DNA of 64,000 nucleotides from Climacteris rufus (taxonomy: Eukaryota; Chordata; Aves; Passeriformes; Climacteridae), in the NCBI GenBank assembly GCA_013398175.1, contig VZRZ01000393.1, positions 243,512-307,511 of the forward strand, written 5' to 3'. Of the stretch, positions 23,391-34,811 are shown in pieces; position 1 is the stretch's first letter, and every line of letters begins with the position of its first letter. Both the position numbers and the translations under genes were made by a program. The notes beneath the pieces are model-generated. The model was given only the letters and a program-made list of their open reading frames with translations, made no database searches and had not been told where the DNA came from.

Positions 23391-25895
23391 AGATCAGGGT
23401 TCCCAGGACTGATCACTTTGTAGTCCAGGGCACCCAGAAAAGGCCTCCCCAACCCCTGGCCTGCAGCTGGAACGGGCTCAGAGCTGATTCTTGTTTTGAC
23501 CCTCTGCTCCTCACTCGTGGGTGGCCAAACCATGGAGCCCTGAATCCCACAGCCAAACCCCTCCAGCTCTGTGTGCACCCTGGCAGGGCTGGGCTGGGGA
23601 TGGACAGGAAGGGATGGAGGTGACAGGGTCCTTTTTGAGCTGTCACAGCTCCCCACCCTCTGCCACCTCGACGTGGGTACAGGGCATGAGAGTGAAATGG
23701 TGCCGGGTGGGCATTGCCAGAGCTGTTGGGGCTGTGTGTGGCTGCAGAGCCCCAGGGTGATGTGGCTGCAGGGTCCTGTGTGTGACAGCCCTGGGAGCAG
23801 ACACAGATCAACGTGGCCCAGCTCCAGGTCAGGTGCACTCAGGTTTGTCCCTGTCACCTCCCTGCCTCCCTGCAGGGAGCAGCAGACACCTGCCAGCCCT
23901 CCTGGACCCTCCTGGGTGCTGTCACCTCCTGTCCACCCTGGAGACACCCACCTGCATTGCTCTGTGGGCTGGGAGAGGAGCAAGGGGGGCTGTGGGCTCA
24001 GGGACAGGATGGGGCAGCAGAGGCACAGGGACAATGGGGAGTTAATCTGAGTTAACTGCCACAAGAATATGCAGATGATGGAGGGATTAGAGGCTTTTAA
24101 TTGCACCTGGGAGATCCAGGGGAGATCCCTCTTGTGCTGCTTGGGAGTCCCCCCATGGCTCTGCTGGGGCCCTTGGTTCCCTCCTGGCACCTTGGCAGTT
24201 CAGGATGTTGCTGCCAGAGCTGCTCCCTCTGCTCTCACCTGGATCTCAGCCGGGGTTGTGCCCTCTGGGGCTGCCAGGCCGTGGTGGCTGTGCTGTGTCA
24301 GGGGCACACCCGACAGAAGCCAGGCTGGGTGTCCCAGCTGCTTCCACACAAACCACCCATGGAGCAGAGCAGCCTGACCCTGCTGGCCAGGTTTGCGTCA
24401 CTCCAGGCTCAGTGGTGGCTTCCCGTGGTGATCTGACCTTGAACTCAGGCAAAATGAATGAAATTTGGGGTTCTCAGGCTGGGACCCGCCCCGTTCCGTG
24501 TCCTTCTCACAGGCTTCCTTTGTTCTCCATGTTTTCCTCATTGCTTGACCAAAGATGCTCAGAGCCCTCCCCAGTCCCCCTCTGCTCCCTCAGCCCCAAA
24601 CCCTGTGGTGTACCTCACCAGTACCCCTGTTCTCACCTTCACCCACCCCTTGAGCAGCATCACCTCGACAATAAATTCCATTTTCCCACCAGAGAAACCA
24701 AAAGCAGAGGAGTCATGGCCACCCCCAGTGCCACCAGTGTCCACCCACCCCTGGAAGGGCTGGACAGACCCTCCTGCTTGTGCAGGGCAGTGACAGTGGC
24801 CTTGGGGCTGTTCTCACCCCAACACCCAGCGCTTCCTGGGGCTGTCCCAGGCACGAGGATTCCTTGGTGCCCCCTCAGGGTTCCCAGCCTGGCTGGAGGT
24901 GTCTGTGTGCACCCTCCAGCCCCGTCATCGCTGCCTCTCTGAGGCCTGGGTGGGTTTGTGGTGCTGCTGTGAGGGGATGGTGTGGCTGACAGATGGTATT
25001 GAAATGAGCTTGCAGGGATGAAACATGAAAGGATTGGATTAGCAGGGCTGTGGGTGCTCGTGCCAACTCCTCACAGCGCCCTGTCAGGCAGGTACGCTGG
25101 GCAAAGATTTCTCTTTAAGGGAAATTAATGATTTTTCTCGAGCGCTCTCGTGGCTTTAATTAAATTGCCTGGGGAAGCTGTCAGTCAAGCCAGGCAAGCT
25201 GCAGTCCTGCTGCCAAGCAGCCATGCAGGCAGGGAGCGTTTTGGGATGCTGGGGAAGGATTCAGGAGCACCCTGAGCCCCCACAGCGGTGGCACCGGGAG
25301 CAGGATGGCCTGGAGGTGTCCCCGTGCCTCGGGAGTGGGGCTGGGAGCAGGAGGATGAGGAAGAGCACCCTCCTGGGGAAGAAGAGACCTTCATGGGCTC
25401 TGCTGCTCCCACAGACCTGAGAACATGCACAGAGAAGGGTTTGAGGCCAGAAGAAATGAAGGATTGGGGTTTGGGGTTTACTGGGTGTTCCCCCACCCCA
25501 GGCCACGCTGTCACAGCACACAGCAGGTGACCCTGGTGGGGTCTGGTTCTCCCAGCTGCCCTCACCCCCAGCCCTGGCCCTGGGAGTTGGGACCCCCCCA
25601 GACCCTCTCCTCTTTGATAATCATAATCCTCTAAGCAAAACAGGGCCCTTTGCCCAGCTCTCTTCAGCCCAGCGATGACCCCTGACTGTGCCAGCCTCGG
25701 GACAAGTCCCCCACGTCTGTCACCTCACCTGGGGGGTCGGGCTGGGGGCAGAGGGCAAGGAGAGGAGGAGGAGGAGCAGGAGGAGGAGGAAGATGCCCCT
25801 TTCTGCTGTCTCTGTCCTACAGCCCCATCAAGGGGCAGCTCCCTGGCACGAGCCACTGATGGAAGGGCCAGAACAAGATTTCTGTCACCCCACAG
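23391..25895. other. Intergenic 2.5 kb, no gene seen
   Basis: G+C-rich unique sequence with a purine (GGA)n tract at about 25757-25793. The 389-codon minus ORF here runs through the neighbouring CR1 and has no domain. Confidence 0.6.
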
Positions 25896-26066
25896 GAGGC
25901 TGTGGGATGCTGGGGACGGCACTGCAAGGCCATCCAAGACAAGGCTGTGGGATGCTGGGGACGGCACTGCAAGGCCATCCAAGACAAGGCTGTGGGATGC
26001 TGGGGACGGCACTGCAAGGCCATCCAAGACAAGGCTGTGGGATGCTGGGGACGGCACTGCAAGACC
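25896..26066. repeat. Minisatellite, 45-bp period, four copies
   Basis: TGTGGGATGCTGGGGACGGC starts at 25901, 25946, 25991 and 26036, exactly 45 bp apart and almost without differences. The last copy breaks off after about 30 bp. The period is a multiple of three, so repeated peptides appear in open frames on both strands. There is no sign that they are translated. Confidence 0.96.
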
Positions 26067-27704
26067 ACCCTTGCTGGCTGGCTGAACCTCCCGACTGGAG
26101 CAGGGGGGCAGGAGCAGCATTTCCAGGGCTTCCCCCTCTTCATTCCTTGGGGCTCAGGTTCCCACCCCTGAAACACGAAGTGCAGCACCCTCAGCTGCCC
26201 GAGGGGAAGGAGATGTCCCATTCCCAGGACCGAGGATGCTCCAGCCCTGCAGTAGCCCCAGCCAGCCCCATCTGCCGCGGGCTCTGCAGGAGCTGGGCAG
26301 GGAGGGATGCGCGTCCGCCGAGTGCCATCTAGTGGGATTTCATCTCACCAGCCTAATTTCCCTAAAAAAAGCTGCATTTTCCTAAAAACCCCAGCGCTGT
26401 GCACAGATTTGATGCACGTCCGAGAGGAGAACACGAACTAATGAATGCAAATTTCCCCTCTCGCTCACTCTCCCCCCGGCTCCTTCCCAGCGGGGCTTTT
26501 GCATCTCCCCTCCTTGCACCACGTCTGCACTTTCCTGGCACCGTATCAATCTTGATTTAGAGGGGAGCTCCACGAGGAAAATAATACATGTTTTCAGTGG
26601 TATTTAAAGGGCCCTGCAATTCCGGGGTACCGCGGGGTGGTTAAGCATTGCAAGAGCTCGATTCTCTTGTAAAATCCGGTGAGATCTCAATGCTCTTGTG
26701 AGAGAGGGTTTGTCCAAGGACACTGTGTGTTTCTCCATGCTGGTGACCCCCCACAGGACATCGAGGGGAGGATGTGACTCCTGCAGCACGTCTGTGCTCT
26801 GCTCTGCCTGTCTCCCCTTCCAGACCACGAGCAGGGAAAGCCTGATCCTTGTGCCCCTGGTTCTTCCACCCTGGAGTCATTGGAGGGGCGACTGAAAATC
26901 TCTGAAGTGCTTTCCTGGGCCAGATGTGCTCCTGGGGATCCCTGTGAGTTGTGGGTGATGCTGGGCTGCACTGAGAGCTCCTGCTTGGAAATCCCAGGTC
27001 TGAGAGGGGGACAGCAACAACAGAGACAAGAGAAGACTGGAAAAAACTGGGACAAACACACGTTGTCCCTTGGAGAAACCCAGATAAAATCCCTGGGCAG
27101 GTGCCCACACAGCCCTGTGCTTGCAGTGACACTCGGTGACCTCAAAAAAGGCAAATGTGCTCTTAAATGGGCACAAACACACACACTCTGTCTGGGTCTC
27201 TGCCCCTCTGTCACACACAGTCACACACACCCCAAGAGCTTTAGAAAACGTGGAATCATTTCTGTAGGGTCTGTAAGGGCACTGGGGCTTGGAAGGGCCC
27301 TGGGAAGGGACAGGATTAAAGCTGAAGGAACTCATCCCTCCAGAGGCCACACAGTCTGTGACGAGGATTTCCCTGGGATGCTCTGTGCTTCCCTTGCCAT
27401 TTGAATCCTCCCAGCCCTTCCCACCAGCAGCTGGTCCAGCTGCAGCACCTGAACCCCCCAGCTGTGGAGCCAGCTGTTCCCTGCCGGCTGGCAGGAGCTG
27501 CAGGATGCTCCCTCAAGGAAATGATGCAGGAGATGCCCCAGCCCCAGTGAGGGATGGGTGACTCCCTCTGCACGAGTGACCTGCCCTGGCAACACAATGC
27601 AAGGTTTGCTTGAAGCAAAATGCCAAAGAGCACCGGGGAGAGGCTGCAACTGCTGGAAAATCCTTCGTTTGGAAAAGCTTTTGTTTTTGTGGTAGAATAA
27701 AGGT
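26067..27704. other. Intergenic 1.6 kb, no gene seen
   Basis: Unique sequence. The part at 26290-26650 is richer in CpG and AT motifs than its surroundings (see the regulatory candidate). A CA-rich patch lies at about 27170-27230. Confidence 0.6.
26290..26650. promoter_or_regulatory. Candidate intergenic enhancer block
   Basis: Repeat-free segment with several CpG dinucleotides and homeodomain-like motifs, including GAACTAATGAATGCAAATTT, which carries a perfect ATGCAAAT octamer at 26445-26452. The composition differs from the CR1-rich DNA around it. This rests on motif and composition only. Confidence 0.25.
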
Positions 27705-28080
27705 GTGGCTGTTCAGCTTGGAGAAGAGAAGGTGGCAGGGAGACCTCAGAGCACCTTCCAGGGCCTGAAGGGGCTCCCAGGAAGATGGGGATGGGCGTTC
27801 ACCAGGAACTGGAGTGACAGGACACAGGGAATGGCTTCAAACAGAAAGAGGGGAAATTCAGGTTGGATGTATGGAAGGAATTGTTCCCTGGGAGGGTGGG
27901 CAGGCCCTGGCACAGGGTGCCCAGAGAAGCTGTGGCTGCCCCTGGATCCCTGGCAGTGCCCAAGGCCAGGCTGGACGGGGCTGGGAGCACCTGGGACAGT
28001 GGGAGGTGTCCCTGCCCATGGGGGAGTGGGAGGGGATGAGTTTTAAGGTCCCTTCCATCCAAAGCATTCTGAGATTCCAA
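27705..28080 (+). mobile_element. CR1 LINE 3' fragment
   Basis: Forward copy starting TGGCTGTTCAGCTTGGAGAA, with the conserved GGTGCCCAGAGAAGCTGTGG body and the end AAAGCATTCTGAGATTCC. It reaches slightly further 5' than the copy at 1506. Confidence 0.95.
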
Positions 28081-29896
28081 TAAGGAGAGAGAGGATGCCA
28101 ATGCAGACACTGTGGTTGTGCATGAAATACAAAATATTAACTCCAAAGTGGCCTAAGCACTGCACGTTCATATCTTTAAGTCTCTATATTCTCATACACG
28201 TGGCACATACACACATGTATAACAGATATATAACACAGACACACACAGATATATGCATACACTTAAAGCACCATTTCTGATGTCTTAAACATTTACAGCA
28301 AAATAACTGGTAGATGAAATTATTCTGCCTCCTCTAGAAGGATGGTGGTGGCTGCTCTATTCAGGCTGTTGAGACAGGTGTGAGTGCTTCCCCTTCCACC
28401 CTCTGTTTGTGCTTATAGCCTGATCAAAGTCCTAAAAATCAGGAAAAAATAATCATTTTATCAAAATTTAGTGTCCATAATTAACCCTAAATTTATATTT
28501 TCTTTTAGAATGAAACGAGAAAGGTGGAGCTGCCCATGGTGTCATGTCTCCTACTTTTGTGAGTCCAGTGAGTCTCTGTCAGAGCCTGTTCTAGAGAGCA
28601 TTAATCATATTTTACTCATTCCTTACTCAAATCTACACCCACAAACGACTTGTCTGAGCCCTGAGAAGCTGAGAAGGTAGAAGGATTGATACTGAACTAT
28701 CTCCCTGGTTTTATTTGCACACTCACCACCAGGATACCCAAATAAGACTAAATCTGTTCCTCACTCCTCCCAGGAGCTCCCACCTGCAGCACAGCCCCAG
28801 GTGTGCCTGGGCTACCTGTGCTGTACCTGGGGAATGCCTTAGGCATTGATCCACGTCTCCATGAGTTGTCTCCTCTACGGAATTTCTCCCTCCTGCCTCC
28901 TGCCCAGGATGGCCCCACGCAGGGAGAGCCAGAGAAAGGCTCCATTGAATCCCCAACCCAGCTGGAGGTCTGGGTTCCCAAGTGGGATCACTGGGCTTGG
29001 AACATTTAGCTTGGCTCTGGCTTCTGTCTCCGCACTTTTGGCTGCTGCTGGACTCTCTCATTTGCTGTAATTAATCCTCAGATAGCCCTGGAGCCTGCAG
29101 GAGCCTCCCTGTGAAAAGGCTCCGTGTTTATTCACTGGATCAGCCCGTGGCTCCACACAGGCAATTCCTGCTCGTGTTTCTCTTGCAGGGGAAGAAAGGA
29201 GAAGTTGTTTAATTTATTCCAAACGAGTTCCCCTTCTGAATGAGGCCACTGATAACGAGGCAGGGGAGCAGAGCCACGTCCTGCAGCTGGGAGTCACCAC
29301 TGACCCATCAGGGCATCATCCCAAATTACCCTGCCCAGTCCTAAAGTTACATCAGGAGCAGCTGCTCATGCAACACCACAATCCCCGGGAAAACACCCCA
29401 CTGGTGAGGTTTCTCTTGGGATTAAGGACTTCCTGGTGTCCTCCATCCATGGTGGGCCCACAGCCACTGTCATGGTCCACCCCAGGAGAGCTGAGCTTGT
29501 GGGTCGGGTTTGCATTTGGGGCTGGCTCAGGCTGTTGGGCTCGTGCCATAACCCAACACTGTTTATCCAAAACATATTCCAGCTTGGACCAGTCTGCTCT
29601 CCAGAGACTTTGGCCACAGCCAACATGGAAGCAGCAAAGGGGCCCCTTTGGGAATTTGGCCCAAACAGAGTCAAAACTGCTGGTGGCGATCCAAGAACTG
29701 TAATTGATTCTGCCAACACACACAGCTCCCCCTCAGCACTGCAAGGGGCTCGGGGCTGGTCCTGGAGTGTGAAACCCCACCCCAGGGGCCTCCTGATGCT
29801 GAGAACTCTTGGCTCAGCACCCGGCACCGGGACCGAGACAGAAACGTGGTGAGGGGGCCCTGCTTGGGACCAGCTGCTGGCATCTGCCCCAGTGGG
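28081..29896. other. Intergenic 1.8 kb, no gene seen
   Basis: Contains an imperfect CA/TA-rich microsatellite at about 28196-28262 and an AT-rich stretch to about 28700, then G+C-moderate unique DNA. No gene is supported. Confidence 0.6.
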
Positions 29897-30357
29897 GGAC
29901 ACAGCAGGGCACCCCGAGGGGATCTGGAGAGAGCAGGGACACAGCAGGGCACCCCAAGGGGATGTGGAGAGAGCAGGGACACAGCAGGGCACCCAGAGGG
30001 GATCTGGAGAGAGCAGGGACACAGCAGGGCACCCAGAGGGGATCTGGAGAGAGCAGGGACACAGCAGGGCAGCCCGAGGGGATCTGGAGAGAGCGGGGAC
30101 ACAGCAGGGCACCCAGAGGGGATCTGGAGAGAGCGGGGACACAGCAGGGCACCCCGAGGGGATCTGGAGAGAGCAGGGACACAGCAGGGCACCCCGAGGG
30201 GATCTGGAGAGAGCAGGGACACAGCAGGGCACCCCGAGGGGATCTGGAGAGAGCAGGGACACAGCAGGGCACCCCGAGGGGATCTGGGCATCCAGAGGGG
30301 TCTGTAGAGAGAAGGGACACAGCAGAGCACCCAGGTGGGATCTGCAGAGAGCGGGGA
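29897..30357. repeat. Minisatellite, 40-bp period, about 10 copies
   Basis: Units beginning ACAGCAGGGCACCCCGAGGG recur every 40 bp from 29901 to about 30286 with a few point variants (CCAG/CCCG, GATG/GATC, AGC/CGG). A 26-30 bp degenerate spacer follows, then one more divergent unit at about 30317-30356. Since 40 mod 3 is 1, all frames on both strands remain open, giving false ORFs of up to 339 codons. Confidence 0.97.
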
Positions 30358-32069
30358 CACCCTTGGCTTTGCCTCTGTGTGACACAAGCTTCCTTCACTC
30401 CTGGGATCACAGGTTGGTGAAAGCTGCTCCCAGACCTGCAGAGAACATCACCAGAGGGGGGGGAAGAGCCTCCAAGGCCCTTTTGCGCCCTCAGGACCTT
30501 GTGAGGGCACCAAGTGCTGGAAACAGGGTGCATGTCAGGGACCTGGGGCTCCAAACTCAGCTCAGGGTGGCTTTGCAGCCCTTTTGCACCAGCACAGCTG
30601 ACCCAGAGGAGGAACAGCTCTCAAGCTGCCCGGTGTCCCCAAACAGAGTGGGGCACTGAGCCCAGGTTCACTAATTCCAGGAACTTCCTTGGCTCATCGC
30701 TGCTCCATCCCTGCTCCATCCCAGCTGCTGCTGCACTTCCTGCCTCTCAAAAAGAACAGGAAGGAAGGGCCTGCACCTGAGGGCTGCTTGGCTGAGGGAA
30801 TGGAGCAGCTCAGAGGGCAGAGAGATGTTGTTAACCTGGGCCAAGTGGGAATGTTTATTGGTATAAGCAGGCTCTGGACACAGTGTCATTTTCTCCAGTC
30901 TCCCCTGAGGTCTGGTGAGCTCCGTGGTGCTGTTTGAGCAGCCTCTGCCATGTTGTTTCTGTTGCCAGTCCAGAACACAGAGAAGACCAGCAAAATGAAC
31001 GAAAATGCTGAAAAATCTCTAATGGATGGGCACGGGAAGAAGTTCCAGCTCTCCCCTCCAGTGCAATTTTGCAAGTCTCCCCTGCTTCCCTTCTTGCACG
31101 TGAACCACTGCTGGGCCAGATGGATGGGGAGAGAGCTTGGAATCTGCCTGGCTCTCTACGGAGGATTTCCTGGAGCTCTGCTCCCCATCCTGGGGCTGGG
31201 ATGCCCTGAGAGCCTGGGATGCCACCCGGAGCCTGGAGCTCGGGCACGTTGCAGGCTCTGAGGAGGCTGCCTTGCATCATGGCCATGGAGCAAGCAAACA
31301 AACTGTGTGTAATGGAGAGGAGAACGTGACCAGGGCGATAACTCGCATGCCAGGGCGCTGGCTCAGCCCGGGGAGTGAGGCAGCAGCTATTTATAGCCGT
31401 GAGATTGCTAATAACTGGCACGGGAAAGCCTTCAGCGGCTCCGTTCAGCTCATTTACACCTCCCACAAAGAAGACAAAGCAGCTCCCTTTGAAGGCCTGC
31501 CAGGCTCTGCCATCTGAGTCAGGAGCTCGCAGCCTCTCGCAGCCTCCGTCACCCCAGGCACGTCCAGGACCCACAGCTCGGTCACCCCAGGCTGAACTGC
31601 TGGGCCAGGGTCGTGCCAGTGCTGCCAAACCCAGCGTCCTTCCCTCCACACACCTCCCAGACCCCCAAATCCTCTGGCTCAGCCAGGAGCTGGCATGGGG
31701 GAGCATCATCTACCTTCAATTATCCAGCTCCTTTCCTGCTCAGACTTCCCAGGCTCCCTGGTAAAGGAGGGAGTTGATCCCAGCTGCACACTGGATAAAT
31801 CCTGAAAACTTTCTCTGATGTCAAAAATGGACAAGTTTTAAGGGATGTTTTAATGTTTCAGCGTTTTTCCTCATGGCAGTGTTTTAATTGCTGTCTAGAT
31901 AAAAAATCTGTGTGTTGTAGCAGCTGATCAGCAGTGCATGAATGGATGGGACATGAGAATGAATGGCCCCACCTCAGTGTTACCCGTGCCCTGACCTCCC
32001 TGGGACCCCTGGAATTGTCAGGGCAAGGCTCAGGCTGAGCATTAGATCAAGTGTGACAAAGTTGTGGCA
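30358..32069. other. Intergenic 1.7 kb, no gene seen
   Basis: Unique sequence. The 284-codon minus ORF overlapping 30855-31709 has no domain and ordinary composition. A MEF2-like site and CpGs lie at 31260-31510 (separate entry). Confidence 0.6.
31260..31510. promoter_or_regulatory. Candidate enhancer with perfect MEF2 site
   Basis: Repeat-free block with several CpGs and a perfect palindromic MEF2 consensus CTATTTATAG at 31387-31396, followed by GATTGCTAATAACTGG. It could be muscle or vascular related given the EDN2 neighbourhood, but that is inference only. Confidence 0.25.
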
Positions 32070-32444
32070 TCTTCCCCCTGGAAGGGACCTTAAAGCCCAT
32101 CCAGCCCCCCCCCTGCCATGGGCAGGGACACCTCCCACTGTCCCAGGTGCTCCCAGCCCCGTCCAGCCTGGCCTTGGGCACTGCCAGGGATCCAGGGGCA
32201 GCCACAGCTTCTCTGGGCACCCTGTGCCAGGGCCTGCCCACCCTCCCAGGGAACAATTCCTGCCCAATATCCCATCTGACCCTGCCCTCTGGCACTGGGA
32301 AGCCATTCCCTGTGTCCTGTCCCTCCAGCCCTTGTCCCCAGTCCCTCTCCAGCTCTCCTGGAGCCCCTTCAGGCCCTGGCAGGGGCTCTGAGCTCTCCCT
32401 GGAGCCTTCTCTGCTCCAGGTGAGCACCCCCAGCTCTCCCAGCT
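32070..32444 (-). mobile_element. CR1 LINE 3' fragment
   Basis: Reverse copy, nearly identical to 1506-1928 and 38960-39380. It reads GGAAGGGACCTTAAAGCCCA and GGGCAGGGACACCTCCCACT through to TGCTCCAGGTGAGC. Reading it as a protein gives only CR1-shadow peptides. Confidence 0.96.
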
Positions 32445-32689
32445 GGTCACATTGCTCATTTAGGTGTCTGATTCAAGTGCTACCCTCTGGAATTTCATGT
32501 GCTTTCCTCAGGGATTCTCAGGAGAGACATGGCCTGGAGCACCCCAGGAGGGACAGGTCAGCTCTGATGTCCCCATGTTAAATCCTGTCACATCTGTGGT
32601 GTGGCTGCCAACGCCTGCAGGGCAGGGAGAGCTGGGCTGGGCACAGGGGAGATGCCACTGGGATCTCCTCAGTCTGGGGTGATTAATCA

Positions 32690-32920
32690 TGGAATCACAG
32701 AAGCACTAAGGCTGGAAAAGCCCTCTAAGACCATCAACCTTCCCCCAGCACTGCCAAGGCCACCACTGACCCCTGTCTCCAGGTGTCACATCCACCTGTT
32801 CTTTGAACACTTCCAGGGATGGTGATCCCAGCAATGCCCCAGGCAGCCTGTGCCAGGGCTGGACAACCTCTCCTGTGAAGAGAATTTTCTGAATATCCAA
32901 CCTAACCTACTCAAAGCAGA
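32690..32920 (-). mobile_element. CR1 LINE 3' fragment
   Basis: Reverse fragment starting ATGGAATCACAGAAGCACTA, then GGAAAAGCCCTCTAAGACCA and CCACCTGTTCTTTGAACACT. It belongs to the AAAGCCCTCTAAGACCATC subfamily, also present at 43438. Confidence 0.9.
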
Positions 32921-34040
32921 CCCTGTTTTCCAGCTTCTCCATGGGAAGACAGGCGAGGATGCCATCCAGCTGCAGGACAGGGGGTGGTCTGACCTCCTGG
33001 AGGCAGCTGGGCTGGGCTGTGGCTGCAGTGTGCTCTGTGTGGAGGGGCTGAAGTCTCCTCTCCCTGTTCCCCCAGCCCATGGTTCTGTCACCCCAGAGGA
33101 GCCTCTCGGGCTGCGTTTGTGGATGTTGAGTGGTGAAGCCTCCCTGCAGCCCGGCTCCAGGGCTGAGCTGAGCTCTGTCTGGCAGCCCTGGGCCTCGCTC
33201 AGAGGCAGGGCCATCGCTGCTCCGAGGCGCTGAGCTGGGGCAGGGCTGTGGTGCTGCCAGCCCGGGAGCTGCTGAGAGGGAACGATGGAGGTGATGAGGG
33301 CAATGCTGGAGAGAGGGAAGCGCTGGCAGAGACAAATCTGAGCCCAGAGCCCAAAGGTGTGAGGCTGGAGCCACTCCCAGAGCCAGGGAGAGGCCATGGG
33401 GCTGAACATTGTTTTCTCTGCTCCTCTGCCGGTGCATGTCCCAGATCCTGACAGATTGCCCGGGGTTTCAGTTGCACTGTGAGCTTTTCCCTGGCCCCTG
33501 ACACTTCCACACCCGACTGACCAGGCTGAGGAGCTGACTGGGATGGTGGCCAGGTGGCTTCAGGAACAAAGTGGGACCACATTCCAGGGAACGACTGTCC
33601 CAGCAGCAGGCTGAAAAGAGGGGCAAAGCAAACACTGAATGTGCATTTATGAGACCCCCCAGTGGGCTTCTGCCTCCTCAGGGCATCCCCTGGGGACTGA
33701 TATTTATCTTCCTGAGATTCTTTCAGCTGCGGCTGCTCTTCTGAACTTCTCATTACCCAGTGAGGCTTGGCCTGGAGCGGGTCCCATTGATCATCCTCCA
33801 AAGAATTCCCCCCTGCTCTACTTCCATGAGTGGAGCAGGAGGGGTCTCAAGGCATCAGGGCTGATTTATACCCCAGGGTCTGCATTCCAATGGCCAGGAA
33901 AGCCCCCACAGGGTGCCCACGTGAGCCTGGAATACCTGCAGGAAGTTGGAAGGGGCAAATGTGTCTTGTCCTGAGTGTGCCATGGCAAGAGCAGGAGCCC
34001 AGAAATGCTCTCCCCAGCCTGGAGAGTGATCAGGTTCAGG
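32921..34040. other. Intergenic 1.1 kb, no gene seen
   Basis: G+C-moderate unique sequence with overlapping shadow ORFs on both strands. Nothing recognisable. Confidence 0.6.
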
Positions 34041-34136
34041 ATTCATAGACTCACGGGCTGGTTTGGGTTGGGAGGGACCTTAAAGATCATCTCATTCCAA
34101 CCCCCTGCCATGGACAGGGACAAATCACCCACCTGA
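34041..34136 (-). mobile_element. CR1 LINE 3' fragment, short
   Basis: Reverse CR1 tail: ATTCATAGACTCACGGGCTG, then GGTTTGGGTTGGGAGGGACC, TTAAAGATCATCTCATTCCA and CCCTGCCATGGACAGGGAC. Confidence 0.92.
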
Positions 34137-34747
34137 GCAGGCATTTTTGAAAATCAGGTGTCTCTGCCCCAAACAGCCAGCCTGTGCCTCGGTGGTGTGC
34201 AGGACACACTGTCACAAGGGGGAGGCAGGTCAAGGAAAGCCTTTCCCAGTCCTGTCCAGGGATTCCCCACCTCTCCTGCTAAAGGACAATTCCCCGCCTC
34301 TCCTGCTAAAGGACAATGTCCAGCATCACTGACCTGCCCACTCATGATGCCAAGGGCTGCTGCACGGAGAGCTGGGGAAGCAACAGGAACTGAGGACCTG
34401 GGAAGCTGCTCCCTAAGGCAGAGCAGCCACAGCAAAGGCAAACAGCAAAGGTTTCCTGCACAGATCCTCACCCACATTCAAACAGGAGAACAGGGCTGAG
34501 TGATGATAAGAATCATACTGAGATTTGCCACTCTGGGCAAGGCTAAGGCTGGTTAGGGATAATTAAAATAGTCCCCTTTGTCATTAACAAATGGGAATGG
34601 ACATCACCAGTTCTTTCCCTCCTGCAGTAAATGTTTGGTTTCATAAAGCGTTTACTGGTGGTTGTGTTGCTTGTGAGCTCCAGATCCTCGTCTCCTGCAG
34701 GACTCTGACACATTTTCACAGAAATGAGCCATCACCTTTTGGGCAGA
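34137..34747. other. Intergenic, no gene seen
   Basis: Contains a two-copy 27-bp tandem duplication at 34263-34316 (TCTCCTGCTAAAGGACAA twice). The rest is unique. Confidence 0.65.
34263..34316. repeat. 27-bp tandem duplication
   Basis: Two adjacent 27-bp copies that differ at one base (CCCCACC versus CCCCGCC). Confidence 0.95.
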
Positions 34748-34811
34748 CGTTGGACTTGATGATCGTGGAGGTATTTTCCACCTTTAATGGTTCTGTGAGT
34801 CAATGATTCTA
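34748..34811 (+). mobile_element. CR1 LINE 3' tail, about 65 bp
   Basis: Short forward tail: TTGGACTTGATGATCGTGGA, then a diverged segment ending TGAGTCAATGATTCTA. Confidence 0.75.

Noticed and set aside
23021..24190. 389-codon minus ORF
   Set aside because: Mostly runs along a reverse CR1 fragment and G+C-rich unique DNA; no CR1 ORF2 motifs in frame and no other domain.
28196..28262. Functional Z-DNA or origin element in the CA/TA tract
   Set aside because: Short, imperfect microsatellite; nothing beyond composition supports a function.
29366..30385. 339-codon minus ORF with CPALSRSPRGALLC-like repeats
   Set aside because: Translation of the 40-bp minisatellite in rotating frames; no start, splice or domain support.
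31963..32391. 142-codon ORF with LGHCQGSRGSHSFSGHP peptide, seen at several places
   Set aside because: The same peptide recurs at 1601-2017, 38887-39627 and 46030-46350 because these are copies of the CR1 3' untranslated end.
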